From assembly GCA_947173955.1 (NCBI GenBank), contig CAMWHE010000008.1, positions 1 to 64,000 of the forward strand: a DNA stretch of 64,000 nucleotides, read 5' to 3'. The stretch's first letter is position 1, and every line of letters starts with the position of its first letter. This DNA is from an uncultured Bacteroidales bacterium. GTDB lineage: Bacteria; Bacteroidota; Bacteroidia; Bacteroidales; Muribaculaceae. Below, piece after piece: positions 6,750 to 15,489 of the stretch. Made by a program: the position numbers and the translations under genes. The notes under the pieces are model-generated. The model was not told the origin of the DNA, did no database searches, and was given only the letters and a program-made list of their open reading frames with translations.

Positions 6750-7331
6750 ATGAGAGTCACCAAACCTAATACACGTCTAATGTCAATAGTTTATGGGATA
6801 TTTATGCTCATATCTATCTCTCATGCCTCTTATGGACAAAATAACGACATTCTTCTATGGCAGATGAATACGCCAATAAATATATATACATCGGCCACAG
6901 GACATGAAGTAAAAACAGTGATACTCCAAAGTTCGATGGATGATTTGTGGTACTGTGCTGAAGTTATCGAAACATCTGAACTTCGGTTTAAAGTGCTTGT
7001 CTCTCTCTATCCGGATATTTCAGAAGAGTTTTACTACAGTTGTGAAGGATGGGTTGACAAAACTCAATGTGGCGTATATTCAGATGTGAACATTTACAAG
7101 GATGGTGTTGGATATATGTATTTATATCCCGATACCACTCTAACTGATCCGATTCTTTACCGCCAGAATGATGACGATGGGAACCTCATGCTTCCGCAAG
7201 TCCTGACAGTATTGGAATTCGCTCTAAAGGACGGGAAAACATTGGCAAAGGTCATTTTTACTTATGATGATAAAATTGTAGTCGGGTGGATATCCAGATT
7301 TTGTATAAATCCTTATTCCACGTGCAATTAA
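6750..7331 (+). CDS. Secreted SH3-like orphan protein
   Basis: About 193 residues from the ATG at 6750; 6726 is an alternative in-frame start. The N-terminus MRVTKPNTRLMSIVYGIFML then ISISHASYGQ is a signal peptide. The mature region has beta-rich stretches such as INIYTSATGHEVKTVILQS and VNIYKDGVGYMYLYPD, with two places that could be SH3-like beta-barrel strands (weak inference). The gene is distinctly AT-rich. The next orphan begins 35 nt later on the same strand. No homologous family is recognised. It may belong to a displaced toxin/immunity cassette, given the RHS-like fragment downstream. Confidence 0.6.
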   Translation: MRVTKPNTRLMSIVYGIFMLISISHASYGQNNDILLWQMNTPINIYTSATGHEVKTVILQSSMDDLWYCAEVIETSELRFKVLVSLYPDISEEFYYSCEGWVDKTQCGVYSDVNIYKDGVGYMYLYPDTTLTDPILYRQNDDDGNLMLPQVLTVLEFALKDGKTLAKVIFTYDDKIVVGWISRFCINPYSTCN

Positions 7332-7366
7332 GCACCCTGAATTCAGATAAAACCGTACAATTATTA

Positions 7367-8137
7367 ATGTATCTTCGCCTAATTAATTATTCGCATATTT
7401 TATTATGTAAAACAGCTGTACTGGTATTACTTATTTTTACCAGCTTCAATGCGCATGCAAAGGTAGCGAACGATACCATATATACGATTTCTACTGATGG
7501 AGGCTTTACTTTTTCCGAAGAAGTCCGGAAAAGTAACATTATCGGGAAAAAGATTTCTCAAGTGCTTGTCAGCAGACACCCAAACTTAAGCCGTATGGTG
7601 TGCGATAGCTTAAAGATTGGGCCAAACGATACAGTCATTGTAGTTAAAAGCTATACGGGTCATGACAATATGGGTCATTGTTTAGAGATAAAATATGGTA
7701 ATAAGAAGGCTTTCGTGGGGCTTAGATACAATTGGGAAAAAGGGAATTCGAAACTTGACCATTTCATAATAAAGCCAATTAATGACCGCCCCCTGTATAA
7801 AGGATTTGAAGGGAATCCTTATCAATTCACGGGTATGATTATGCTCAATGTGCTATTCGACTGGAATATTGAGGATTTTAAATGCCTTTTGGAATCCTCC
7901 GGTAAAGGAATTCCTGATAGAGAGGCACACAAATATATTCTCAAAAACGGAAAGATTGTTGAACATTCTTCAATCATATTCGAGGAACATTTCTACTGGA
8001 CTTTTCAGCAATGTTACGGGAAAGGGCAGATTCCAAAAAAATATTTACGAGATTTAAGATATGAATCTCCGGACAGTACAATTGAAAAATATATGTATGG
8101 ACCTTGGTTTGATACGTATTTTTGGGGAGAAGAATGA
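7367..8137 (+). CDS. Secreted orphan protein
   Basis: About 256 residues from the ATG at 7367. I preferred this start because MYLRLINYSHILLCKTAVLV then LLIFTSFNAHA is a good signal peptide; the longer frame from 7286 would overlap the previous gene and hide it. The mature part, beginning KVANDTIYTISTDGGFTFSE, is lysine- and tyrosine-rich, with a segment VVKSYTGHDNMGHCLEIKY. No catalytic pattern is evident. Base composition is low-GC like its neighbour. Probably an operon with the preceding orphan. Function unknown. Confidence 0.65.
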   Translation: MYLRLINYSHILLCKTAVLVLLIFTSFNAHAKVANDTIYTISTDGGFTFSEEVRKSNIIGKKISQVLVSRHPNLSRMVCDSLKIGPNDTVIVVKSYTGHDNMGHCLEIKYGNKKAFVGLRYNWEKGNSKLDHFIIKPINDRPLYKGFEGNPYQFTGMIMLNVLFDWNIEDFKCLLESSGKGIPDREAHKYILKNGKIVEHSSIIFEEHFYWTFQQCYGKGQIPKKYLRDLRYESPDSTIEKYMYGPWFDTYFWGEE

Positions 8138-8168
8138 CGTTGGTTTATAATATCAGATCAAGAAAATT

Positions 8169-8318
8169 ATGACCAAAGGCTTCACGCAGAAACTGTGGTA
8201 TGAGGACGGAGGCACCAATCCGTGCTACAACGGAAATATATACCGGATGAACGCCGGCATTATTCCTCCTGCACCGACGTGCAGGATGTGGGAAAATGTT
8301 AAAAATAATGGAATGTGA
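8169..8318 (+). pseudogene. RHS-core-like fragment
   Basis: A 49-codon open frame that starts MTKGFTQKLWYEDGG and continues TNPCYNGNIYRMNAG. The YNGNI motif after a L-x-Y-x-x-G stretch is characteristic of the RHS/YD-repeat core shared by polymorphic toxins. The match ends after about 30 residues and the rest is unrelated, so this is a fragment and not a working gene. It has higher GC than the orphans before it. That order (AT-rich orphans, then a piece of RHS core) fits a decayed or displaced toxin cassette. Confidence 0.45.
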
Positions 8319-8441
8319 GGGTGGAAATGCGGGAAATGTGAGATGTTTTGTGTAAATTTGTCAGCTTTTCGCCTTGTTAAGAAGCTCCACGCTTGATTAA
8401 AGGTGGGAAAAGTTGTTTTTTGACCATACACGTTTATCATA

Positions 8442-10841
8442 ATGTTTTTATCACGTTTTCTTCTTACTACCGCAGCCGCGACTTCTATTCTGTTTGCACA
8501 GGCTGTACCTGCCCGTCGGGGGCTGACACCTGTCACCCAACCTGACGGCACCACTGTAATGATTCAGCGCTTCGGCGACGAGCGGATGCATTTCGTGGCT
8601 GACCGCGACGGATATCTGCTGACTGATGTTGACGGCTACTATTTCTATGGCCAAGTGGCCGAAGACGGTTACATCCGGTCGACCGGAGTCAAGGTTTCGG
8701 ATAGCGCTGACCGCACATCGATGCAGCTTATATCCGATCTCAACTTCAATGAGATAAGCGTACGTCGCGCTGCAGCCTCTGCGAGCGATGCGACCGTCGG
8801 TCCGCGGCGCTCGATAGCTCAGACGGGTATGGGTCGCTTTTCCGGCAACTTCCCCCGCAACGGCAAGGTGCGCGGCCTGGTGATACTCGTACAATATAAA
8901 GATGTAAAGTTCACTCTCGACGACCCCATGACCTATTTCGAAGATCTTCTCATGAAAGAGGGCTTCGACGAATATGGCGCTACCGGATCTGCCTACGACT
9001 ATTTCAAGGAAAACTCCAACGGCCAGTTTGACCCTCAGTTTGATGTCTACGGCCCTTATACCCTCCCCCAGAACAGAAGCTACTACGGTGCCGACGCCTA
9101 CGGAGATGGCGACGACCAGCATCCTGAGATGATGGTCTACCATGCGTGCAACGGCCTCAACTCCGAGATCAATTTTGCCGACTATGACATGGATGGCGAC
9201 GGATATGTCGACAATGTATTCGTATTCTATGCAGGTCAGGGTCAGGCCGACTATGGCACATCCGATTGTGTATGGCCCCACCAGTGGGAACTCTCGTCGG
9301 CCGGCAGAAACCTGACCCTAGACGGCAAGAAGATCGACAAGTATGCCTGCACCAACGAATGGGGAGCTTCCACTCCATGCGGCATCGGCACTTTCGTCCA
9401 TGAATTCTCGCACGTGATGGGTCTGCCCGACCTCTACTGCACCAACTATGACGATGCCTGCAAGACGCCCGGCGAATGGTCGGCGCTTGACTACGGTCCC
9501 TACAATAATGACGGTCGCACTCCTCCGGCCTATTCGGCATTCGAGCGTAACGCCATGGGATGGTTAGAACCCATCGTCCTCGACGGCCCGCGCAAGATCG
9601 AGCTCGAGCATATACTGACCTCAAATCAGGCCTGCCTCATTCCTACCGGCAAGGACAGTGAATTTTTCCTTCTGGAAAACCGTCAGCTCAAGGGGTGGGA
9701 CAAATACCTCCCGGGGCATGGTATGCTTATCTGGCATATTGACTTCGTGCAGAGCATCTGGGACTCCAACGCTGTCAACAACACAGCCACCCACATGTAT
9801 GTCCGCATCGTTCCGGCCAGCAACAACACCAACCGCACATCAGGCTGGTCATGGCCCGGCACATCCAAAAGGACTGAATTTACATCAAGTTCGACTCCCG
9901 CTTTAAAAAACTGGAGCGGGAAGGCTATAGATGTGCCTATTACAGCTATCTCGGAAAAGAACGGCATCATTGGCTTTGACGTCATGGGTGGCAAAGAGCC
10001 TATCGCCTCTCCCGACGCCCTGGACCCGCTGGAAATCACCTCCGGCAGCTTCACGGCATCATGGCTACCCGTCGACGATGCGACAGGCTATCTGCTGACC
10101 GTCACCGCGCTCGAGAAAGGTACGGGCGTACAGACCGAGACCTATGATGGCAAGACCATGCCACCCGGCTGGTCTAAATCATTTGAAGAAGCTTATAAGA
10201 CCGCCGCAAGCAGCGGTAAGGCCATCCCGTCGCTAAAATTCGCTAATGACGGTTATAAACTCGAGACCCGCCTATTCGAGACCGACATCACCTCACTGAC
10301 ATTCTGGCATAAAGGCAATGGCTCAAAGAATTCCTATATGACTGTCTACGGTCTCATCGACTCCGATTGGGTTGAGCTTGACGTCGTATGGCCCACCGAC
10401 GGTGTCGGCGAGACCTACTCCGGCACCCTCCGACCCGGAGTGAAGCAGTTGCGCCTTGTCTACACCAAAAAGATCGGCAATATGGCTGTCGACGACATTA
10501 CAGTCACCACCGGCGGCGACCGCATGATCGAACTTACCGACTACACCGACCTCTCTGTAGGCAATGTGACCTCACACACTGTCAATGTAGCCGGACTGCC
10601 CCATACCTTCTACAACTACAGCGTGAAATCGACCGATGGCGAACGCACCTCAGCCCCCTCAAAGGTTGTGACCGTCAATATGGCTGACGCATCTGGCGTC
10701 GACGATGTCACTGTAGACAGCGATGCAGCCTGCGAGGCCGTCTACTACAACCTCCAGGGCATCCGCGTAGACAACCCCGCCGCCGGACAGATCTACATCC
10801 GCCGTCAGGGCAGCCACACAGCCAAGGTCATCATCCGCTAA
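8442..10841 (+). CDS. M6-family secreted metalloprotease
   Basis: 799 residues. Signal peptide MFLSRFLLTTAAATSILFAQA, then a propeptide-like domain to about residue 140. The catalytic domain holds the zinc signature HEFSHVMGLPD at 320-330 (H320, E321, H324, D330), typical of immune-inhibitor-A-type M6 peptidases. An Asp-rich stretch DYDMDGDGYVDN (around 246-257) looks like a calcium site. Further on come beta-sandwich domains with a fibronectin-III look, and the end ILQGIRV-type sequence YYNLQGIRVDNPAAGQIYIR with a basic tail seen on many Bacteroidales secreted proteins. A -7 element TAAATTTG lies at 8353-8360. Likely acts outside the cell on host or dietary protein. Confidence 0.9.
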   Translation: MFLSRFLLTTAAATSILFAQAVPARRGLTPVTQPDGTTVMIQRFGDERMHFVADRDGYLLTDVDGYYFYGQVAEDGYIRSTGVKVSDSADRTSMQLISDLNFNEISVRRAAASASDATVGPRRSIAQTGMGRFSGNFPRNGKVRGLVILVQYKDVKFTLDDPMTYFEDLLMKEGFDEYGATGSAYDYFKENSNGQFDPQFDVYGPYTLPQNRSYYGADAYGDGDDQHPEMMVYHACNGLNSEINFADYDMDGDGYVDNVFVFYAGQGQADYGTSDCVWPHQWELSSAGRNLTLDGKKIDKYACTNEWGASTPCGIGTFVHEFSHVMGLPDLYCTNYDDACKTPGEWSALDYGPYNNDGRTPPAYSAFERNAMGWLEPIVLDGPRKIELEHILTSNQACLIPTGKDSEFFLLENRQLKGWDKYLPGHGMLIWHIDFVQSIWDSNAVNNTATHMYVRIVPASNNTNRTSGWSWPGTSKRTEFTSSSTPALKNWSGKAIDVPITAISEKNGIIGFDVMGGKEPIASPDALDPLEITSGSFTASWLPVDDATGYLLTVTALEKGTGVQTETYDGKTMPPGWSKSFEEAYKTAASSGKAIPSLKFANDGYKLETRLFETDITSLTFWHKGNGSKNSYMTVYGLIDSDWVELDVVWPTDGVGETYSGTLRPGVKQLRLVYTKKIGNMAVDDITVTTGGDRMIELTDYTDLSVGNVTSHTVNVAGLPHTFYNYSVKSTDGERTSAPSKVVTVNMADASGVDDVTVDSDAACEAVYYNLQGIRVDNPAAGQIYIRRQGSHTAKVIIR

Positions 10842-10862
10842 ACGGATATAGCTATAACAAAG

Positions 10863-10897
10863 AGAGTCCCGCAACGTCAATGCTACGGGACTCTTTT
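10863..10897. terminator. Bidirectional terminator after M6 protease
   Basis: AGAGTCCCG (10863-10871) pairs with CGGGACTCT (10886-10894), followed by TTT; A-rich sequence precedes the stem for the opposite strand. It serves the convergent protease and kinase-like genes. Confidence 0.85.
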
Positions 10898-10914
10898 ATT
10901 TATATCTTTGTTGA

Positions 10915-11646
10915 TCAGCCGAGGATGTCAGCGACGAGCGATTTCAGGCTGTCGGGAAGAGGCTTGCCGACCTCGACAGGGGTAGCGCTCCCGGCTCCGG
11001 CGAACAGGATAGTCGGGCAATAGTAGCCGACCGTCTTTTTCAAAGCCTCTTCGGGACTATCCGTACCGAAATAGTAGGCACACGTGTCCGGGTCAAGCAT
11101 GACAGCCGAAGCCATCTCAAGATTCTCGAAGACCTGCGGCATCACTTTTGTCACGCGCGATACGCGCCATGAGATATCGCCGGGGACATAGACAGTCTGA
11201 CATCCCTTCGACACGACATGACTCATGAAGTTGAGATAATTGCGGCTCCAACGCTGCGACAGAGTCATATAGTCGCCGAATATGACGATATCCTCCTTGT
11301 CGTCAAGGCGCGGCCAAGTGATGTCGAAGCCGTCGGTCGGAGGATAGGATGTGTAGAGCGTCGGCTTTGCCCCGCGGCAGCAGGCGGCGAGCGGCGTGAG
11401 GCCGTCGGTATAGCGGTCGGCATGGCTTACATCGACGCCGTGAGAAGCGAGATACTGCATCACTGAATCGCCGACTGAGTCAACGGCAGCTTCCGTCAGA
11501 AACAAGACATTATGACCTTTTGCCGCCAGTCTGAGAGCTATCGAAGCCATCAGTCCGGAAGGGCGCGCGAAAGCCTGCCCGGATGCGAAATCAGCGGGAT
11601 AGTCTATGTCAAGCCGGCATTCGCCTATTACGATGATGCGTGACAT
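10915..11646 (-). CDS. PfkB/ribokinase-fold protein lacking the catalytic C-terminus
   Basis: 243 residues with the ribokinase fold start (MSRIIVIGECRLDIDYP), a G-rich N-terminal region (ARPSGLMASIALRLAAKGHN) and the middle beta-alpha units. Full-length members run to about 300 residues and end with a DTTGAGD-type motif holding the catalytic Asp. Here the chain stops after LFAGAGSATPVEVGKPLPD, without that motif, and a terminator follows at once. It is therefore either a pseudokinase or a binding protein. Its start codon overlaps the stop of the upstream isomerase by 1 nt (TAATG), so the two are translationally coupled. Sugar specificity cannot be read. Confidence 0.75.
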   Translation of the reverse strand: MSRIIVIGECRLDIDYPADFASGQAFARPSGLMASIALRLAAKGHNVLFLTEAAVDSVGDSVMQYLASHGVDVSHADRYTDGLTPLAACCRGAKPTLYTSYPPTDGFDITWPRLDDKEDIVIFGDYMTLSQRWSRNYLNFMSHVVSKGCQTVYVPGDISWRVSRVTKVMPQVFENLEMASAVMLDPDTCAYYFGTDSPEEALKKTVGYYCPTILFAGAGSATPVEVGKPLPDSLKSLVADILG

Positions 11647-12269
11647 TATTCTGTAGCGGTTTTATCCTTTGTAAGAGAAACGTGGCCGAGGTATCCGCCA
11701 TGATGGCGCTTGGCATATTCGGCACGGGTGAAACCGGTCTTGCGCATGACGTTGACTACCAGAACATCGCCTATGACGGTCATCATTGTAGTGGATGTTG
11801 TCGGGGTCAGACCGAGGAGGCAGACTTCAGGCGCTCCGCCGGTAGGGAGCAACACGTCGGTCATCTCGGCGAGCGGGCTTGCGGGATTGCCCGTGATGCC
11901 GATGATCGGTATCTGGGGATATAGGATGTGGGTAAGAGTGATGAGCTCCATGATCTCACGCGTCTTGCCCGAATTGGATATGACGAGCATGATGTCGTTG
12001 GGCTGAAGGATGCCGAGGTCGCCGTGCTGGGCCTCCGAAGGATGCAGATTGACAGCGGGAATGCCGGTCGACGAGAATGTTGTGGCGATATTCATGGCTA
12101 TCTGTCCGGCCTTGCCCATGCCCGAAGTGACGAGCTTGCCCCCCTTCTCCTTGACGTTGGTCACTATCAGATCGACAGCCTTGTCGTAGGCGTCGGTAAC
12201 GGGGATATTGAGTATGGCGCGGCTCTCGGCTTCGAGTATCTCACGCATCGATTGCTGTACTGTGGTCAT
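11646..12269 (-). CDS. KpsF/GutQ-like SIS sugar-phosphate isomerase (no CBS domains)
   Basis: 207 residues made of a single SIS domain. Motifs: TSGMGKAGQIAMNIATTFSSTG (around 48-69), HPSEAQHGDLG with the family histidines (around 76-86) and SNSGKTREIM (around 98-107). Family members interconvert ribulose 5-phosphate and arabinose 5-phosphate, the first step to Kdo. Classical KdsD has two CBS domains after the SIS domain and about 320 residues; this protein lacks them, like stand-alone versions known in Bacteroides. It overlaps the kinase-like gene by 1 nt. A -7 element TAACTTTG on this strand lies at 12313-12306. Confidence 0.8.
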   Translation of the reverse strand: MTTVQQSMREILEAESRAILNIPVTDAYDKAVDLIVTNVKEKGGKLVTSGMGKAGQIAMNIATTFSSTGIPAVNLHPSEAQHGDLGILQPNDIMLVISNSGKTREIMELITLTHILYPQIPIIGITGNPASPLAEMTDVLLPTGGAPEVCLLGLTPTTSTTMMTVIGDVLVVNVMRKTGFTRAEYAKRHHGGYLGHVSLTKDKTATE

Positions 12270-12305
12270 AGATATATATTATTTGTACAAGTAGCGAGTA
12301 TTGCA

Positions 12306-12335
12306 CAAAGTTACACAAAAAAATGACTATATTTG
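12306..12335. promoter_or_regulatory. Overlapping divergent promoters
   Basis: Minus strand: TAACTTTG at 12313-12306, pointing to the SIS isomerase gene. Plus strand: TATATTTG at 12328-12335, pointing to the LTA-synthase-like gene, with a start expected near 12342. The -33 boxes are weak on both sides. The plus-strand message would begin almost at its ATG (12343), so it may be leaderless. Confidence 0.55.
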
Positions 12336-12342
12336 CAGAGTT

Positions 12343-14364
12343 ATGAGACGAATTTTACCCTACATACGAAGAGGCTGCGGCTCGCTGGCAGCCTACATGG
12401 TCTATAACCTTCTTCTGGCCATGTTTATATTCATGCTTGCAAGATTTGTTTTCGTAGCCTGGAACTGGCATCTCTTCCGCGAGACCATGAGCTGGGCCGA
12501 TGCCTGGAACATATTCCGCGGAGGTGTCCGCTTTGATCTCTCCACGCTCTTCTATGTCAATGGATTGTGGATCGTCCTGCTGCTCCTCCCCCTGCAGTGG
12601 AAGGAGACCCGAGCCTACTACCTGACGCTGAGAATCATATTTCTTGTGACCAATCTGGCAGCTTTCGCGCTCAATCTGTTTGACTCTGTCTATGTGACAT
12701 TTACCGGACGTCGCACCACAGGATCCTTTCTGGCCGAGTTCGCCCACGACAGCAACGGTGGCTCGGTAGTCGGTCAGGAGCTGCTGCGCAGCTGGCCGCT
12801 CGTTCTGCTGACCATTGCCACGGGATGGTTCATATGGCGCGTATATTTCCGGCCGCCGATCGCACGCAAACCATTCGGATGGAAATACTATATCAGCCGT
12901 CTGGCGACCCTGGTACTGACTGTACTCATAGCCATCGCGAGTATCCGCGGAGGTTTCACACGCACGACGCGCCCTATCACTCTGAGTAATGCATATCAGT
13001 ATGTGCATCATCCGCTCGACGCGGCGGCTGTGCTCAACACACCCTTCTCCATAATCCGCACACTCGGCAAGCCGGCCTTTGTGGCCCCGAAATACATGAG
13101 CCCGGAAGAAGCCGAGAGCATATATTCATATCATCACACTCCCGCGGCACCGGCTGACACAATCCGGCGTCCGAATGTGGTCGTGCTGATAGTCGAAAGC
13201 TTCTCGCGCGGTTACATCGGCGCACTCAACCGCGAAATCAACGACAGCACTTTCGCCGGATGGACGCCGAGGATGGACGCGCTCATCGACCGCTCAAAGA
13301 CCTACAAGCACTCCTACGCCAACGGTATGAAATCAATCGACGGAATGCCGTCGGTACTGTCGTCGATACCGATGATGATCGAGCCTTTCTTCCTGACTCC
13401 GGCGTCGCTCAACGATCTCAGCTCCATTGCCGGCTATCTTGGCGATCTGGGCTATACAAGCGCCTTCTTCCACGGCGCTCCCAACGGCAGCATGGGCTTC
13501 GAAGCTTACTCGAACCACTGCGGCTTCGACCGATACGTCGGCCTGACCGAGTTCTGCGAGTCGCCGCGCCATAACGGCATGGACGACTTCGACGGGACAT
13601 GGGCCATCTGGGACGAGCCGTTCCTGCAGTTTTTTGCCGAGGAGCTCAATGAGATGCCTGAGCCGTTTGTGGCCGGTGTCTTCACGGCAAGCTCGCATCA
13701 TCCGTTCAAAGTGCCGAAAGAATATGCGGAGCGCTTCCCCGAAGAAGGTCCCCACCCGCTGCTGAAGTGCATCCGGTATGCCGACCACGCTCTGGGCGAA
13801 TTTTTTGAGACGGCAAGCAAGATGCCGTGGTATGACAATACACTGTTCGTGCTGACGAGCGACCACTCCATGGTGCCCGTCCTGACCGAATATGCCACCG
13901 ACCTCGAACGCTACGCGGCGCCCATCGTATTCTTCGCGCCCGGCGACACGACCCTGCGCGGAATGGACTATGAGCGCATCGCCCAGCAGATCGACATTCT
14001 GCCGACAGTACTCAACTACATCGGCTATGACCGGCCGTATGTGGCTTTCGGACAGGATCTGTTCAACACCGCACCCGAGGATACATGGGCTTTCAGTTTC
14101 TACAACGAATTGTACCAGTTCACGCGTGACGGCATGTTCCTGCAGTTCAACAACGACGAACCTCACGCATTCTACTATCTGCCCGCCGATCCCCTGCTCC
14201 AGACCGACCTGCTCCCCACCCTTCTGGCCGGGAAAGAGGTCGAGTTTGATGGGCGCACCATCACGCCTGAGATGCTTGCCCGGAATGTCGAGTTCCTCAA
14301 AGCATTCATCCAGCAGTATTGTACGGCGATGTCTACCGACGATCTTATGCCCCGCTTAAAGTGA
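12343..14364 (+). CDS. LTA synthase-type membrane phosphatase/phosphotransferase
   Basis: 673 residues from the ATG at 12343; the in-frame ATG at 12301 lies upstream of the -7 box and can be excluded. Four or five transmembrane helices fill the first 190 residues (for example MVYNLLLAMFIFMLARFVFV). The periplasmic domain is of the alkaline-phosphatase/sulfatase superfamily: PNVVVLIVESFSRGYIG near 278, SYANGMKSIDGMPS with a likely nucleophile S331, and SDHS at 506-509 for metal binding. Such enzymes move phosphoglycerol or phosphoethanolamine groups from lipids to envelope glycans. Bacteroidetes lack LTA, so lipid A or capsule modification is more likely. A palindrome spans the stop codon. Confidence 0.85.
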   Translation: MRRILPYIRRGCGSLAAYMVYNLLLAMFIFMLARFVFVAWNWHLFRETMSWADAWNIFRGGVRFDLSTLFYVNGLWIVLLLLPLQWKETRAYYLTLRIIFLVTNLAAFALNLFDSVYVTFTGRRTTGSFLAEFAHDSNGGSVVGQELLRSWPLVLLTIATGWFIWRVYFRPPIARKPFGWKYYISRLATLVLTVLIAIASIRGGFTRTTRPITLSNAYQYVHHPLDAAAVLNTPFSIIRTLGKPAFVAPKYMSPEEAESIYSYHHTPAAPADTIRRPNVVVLIVESFSRGYIGALNREINDSTFAGWTPRMDALIDRSKTYKHSYANGMKSIDGMPSVLSSIPMMIEPFFLTPASLNDLSSIAGYLGDLGYTSAFFHGAPNGSMGFEAYSNHCGFDRYVGLTEFCESPRHNGMDDFDGTWAIWDEPFLQFFAEELNEMPEPFVAGVFTASSHHPFKVPKEYAERFPEEGPHPLLKCIRYADHALGEFFETASKMPWYDNTLFVLTSDHSMVPVLTEYATDLERYAAPIVFFAPGDTTLRGMDYERIAQQIDILPTVLNYIGYDRPYVAFGQDLFNTAPEDTWAFSFYNELYQFTRDGMFLQFNNDEPHAFYYLPADPLLQTDLLPTLLAGKEVEFDGRTITPEMLARNVEFLKAFIQQYCTAMSTDDLMPRLK

Positions 14365-14373
14365 CACTTTAAG
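14355..14373. repeat. Palindrome across stop codon
   Basis: CTTAAAGTG (14355-14363), central A, then its exact complement (14365-14373). The TGA stop is within it. No T-tract follows. It could act as an mRNA 3'-end stabiliser or weak terminator. Confidence 0.55.
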
Positions 14374-14392
14374 ACAATCTTGTCAGTACACT

Positions 14393-15409
14393 CTACAGGC
14401 GCACGATATAGTCGAGAATAAATCGGTTGACAAAGTCATGTCCGGAGGAAAACTGTTCGCCGCCGAATGAGTGTACGCACCCCGGGCCGGTGATCATGAC
14501 GTATGGCCATCCGCGCTCCGCGAAGTAGCGCACGAGAGCCGCCGAGCCGTCTATGCAGAGACCCCCCGGAAGCGACAGACGGTCAAACGGAATCAGCGGG
14601 TCGGCATCTCCATGTATGAATAGGACAGGGCATGGACGACCGCCGGGCATATCTGCAAGAGCAGGCGCCACCGCATCGCCCTGAGCTTCAGCCGGACTAC
14701 CCGGGGCGGCATACCACAAGGCCGCGCATCCGGCTATTACGCCTGCATATCGGAATCCTTCCGGCAAACCTGTCTTCGCGCCATCAAGATCACGGAAGGC
14801 AGCCGCAAGCGAGTTACAGCCGCCCGCACTTGCTCCACAGAGTATGACACAGTCCGGATCGATATTCCACTTGTCGGCGTTGGCTACTACGAAAGCTGTT
14901 GCATCAATAATGTCGTCCGCACCCGTCTCTATCGCGTCAGTTATTGTCTGAAACACCTCGGAAGTATAGTCCTTCCCCTCGAGATAGTGTCCCACAGAGA
15001 TATCGTCCACCCGACCGCTCTTGCGGGCTTTGAGATAGCCGAGCCGATAGTCTATGCCGATGCCGACATAGCCGTAGCGGGTCATTATGTTTAGAAACGG
15101 CGTATGCGTTCCCGCACCATCGGCACGCGCGCCCGCTTCCCAGCCTCCGCCGAATGAGAACAATATGGCCGGACGCCGCTCTCCATAGGTCCAGTCGGCC
15201 GTAGGATTATAGTAAACATCGAGACGCAGTGTGTCGCAGCCCTTGACAGCATAGACAAAGGTCTGCTTTACAAGCGAGTCAGGCGAATAGCCGGCCGATG
15301 GAGACTCGACAGATGTCCATTTCCATGGATTGACTGATGAAGGGCAGCCCGCATAGGCCATTACCGCCATACAGGCCGCCGGTATGAAGCTGAAAATACG
15401 CATAATCAA
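14393..15409 (-). CDS. Secreted alpha/beta-hydrolase (esterase/lipase type)
   Basis: 338 residues with a signal peptide ending near AYAG (residues 1-21). The hydrolase fold carries an oxyanion-hole segment LFSFGGGW (83-90), the nucleophile elbow CGASAGG with S194, the acid region IHGDADP (D268 or D270) and the histidine H313 in VHSFGG, all in the usual order. Periplasmic or surface location is implied. It resembles carboxylesterases and acetyl-xylan-esterase-like proteins but no substrate can be assigned. It stands alone, between the convergent LTA-synthase-like gene and the PpiD-like gene, which has its own terminator. A start at the third codon (MRIF) is equally plausible. Confidence 0.8.
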   Translation of the reverse strand: MIMRIFSFIPAACMAVMAYAGCPSSVNPWKWTSVESPSAGYSPDSLVKQTFVYAVKGCDTLRLDVYYNPTADWTYGERRPAILFSFGGGWEAGARADGAGTHTPFLNIMTRYGYVGIGIDYRLGYLKARKSGRVDDISVGHYLEGKDYTSEVFQTITDAIETGADDIIDATAFVVANADKWNIDPDCVILCGASAGGCNSLAAAFRDLDGAKTGLPEGFRYAGVIAGCAALWYAAPGSPAEAQGDAVAPALADMPGGRPCPVLFIHGDADPLIPFDRLSLPGGLCIDGSAALVRYFAERGWPYVMITGPGCVHSFGGEQFSSGHDFVNRFILDYIVRL

Positions 15410-15421
15410 TATGTATAATAT

Positions 15422-15466
15422 AAAAAAACAGAGGCTATGCCAACTGATAATTTGACATAGCCTCTG
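15422..15466 (-). terminator. Terminator of the PpiD-like gene
   Basis: CAGAGGCTATG (15429-15439) pairs perfectly with 15456-15466. On the minus strand the hairpin is followed by seven T residues (15428-15422). Confidence 0.9.
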
Positions 15467-15489
15467 CGTATAGGTTTTCCGACTTGGGA

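Noticed and set aside
13333..14166. Minus-strand frame of 277 codons within the LTA-synthase-like gene
   Set aside because: Shadow of the real gene on the other strand; no domain.
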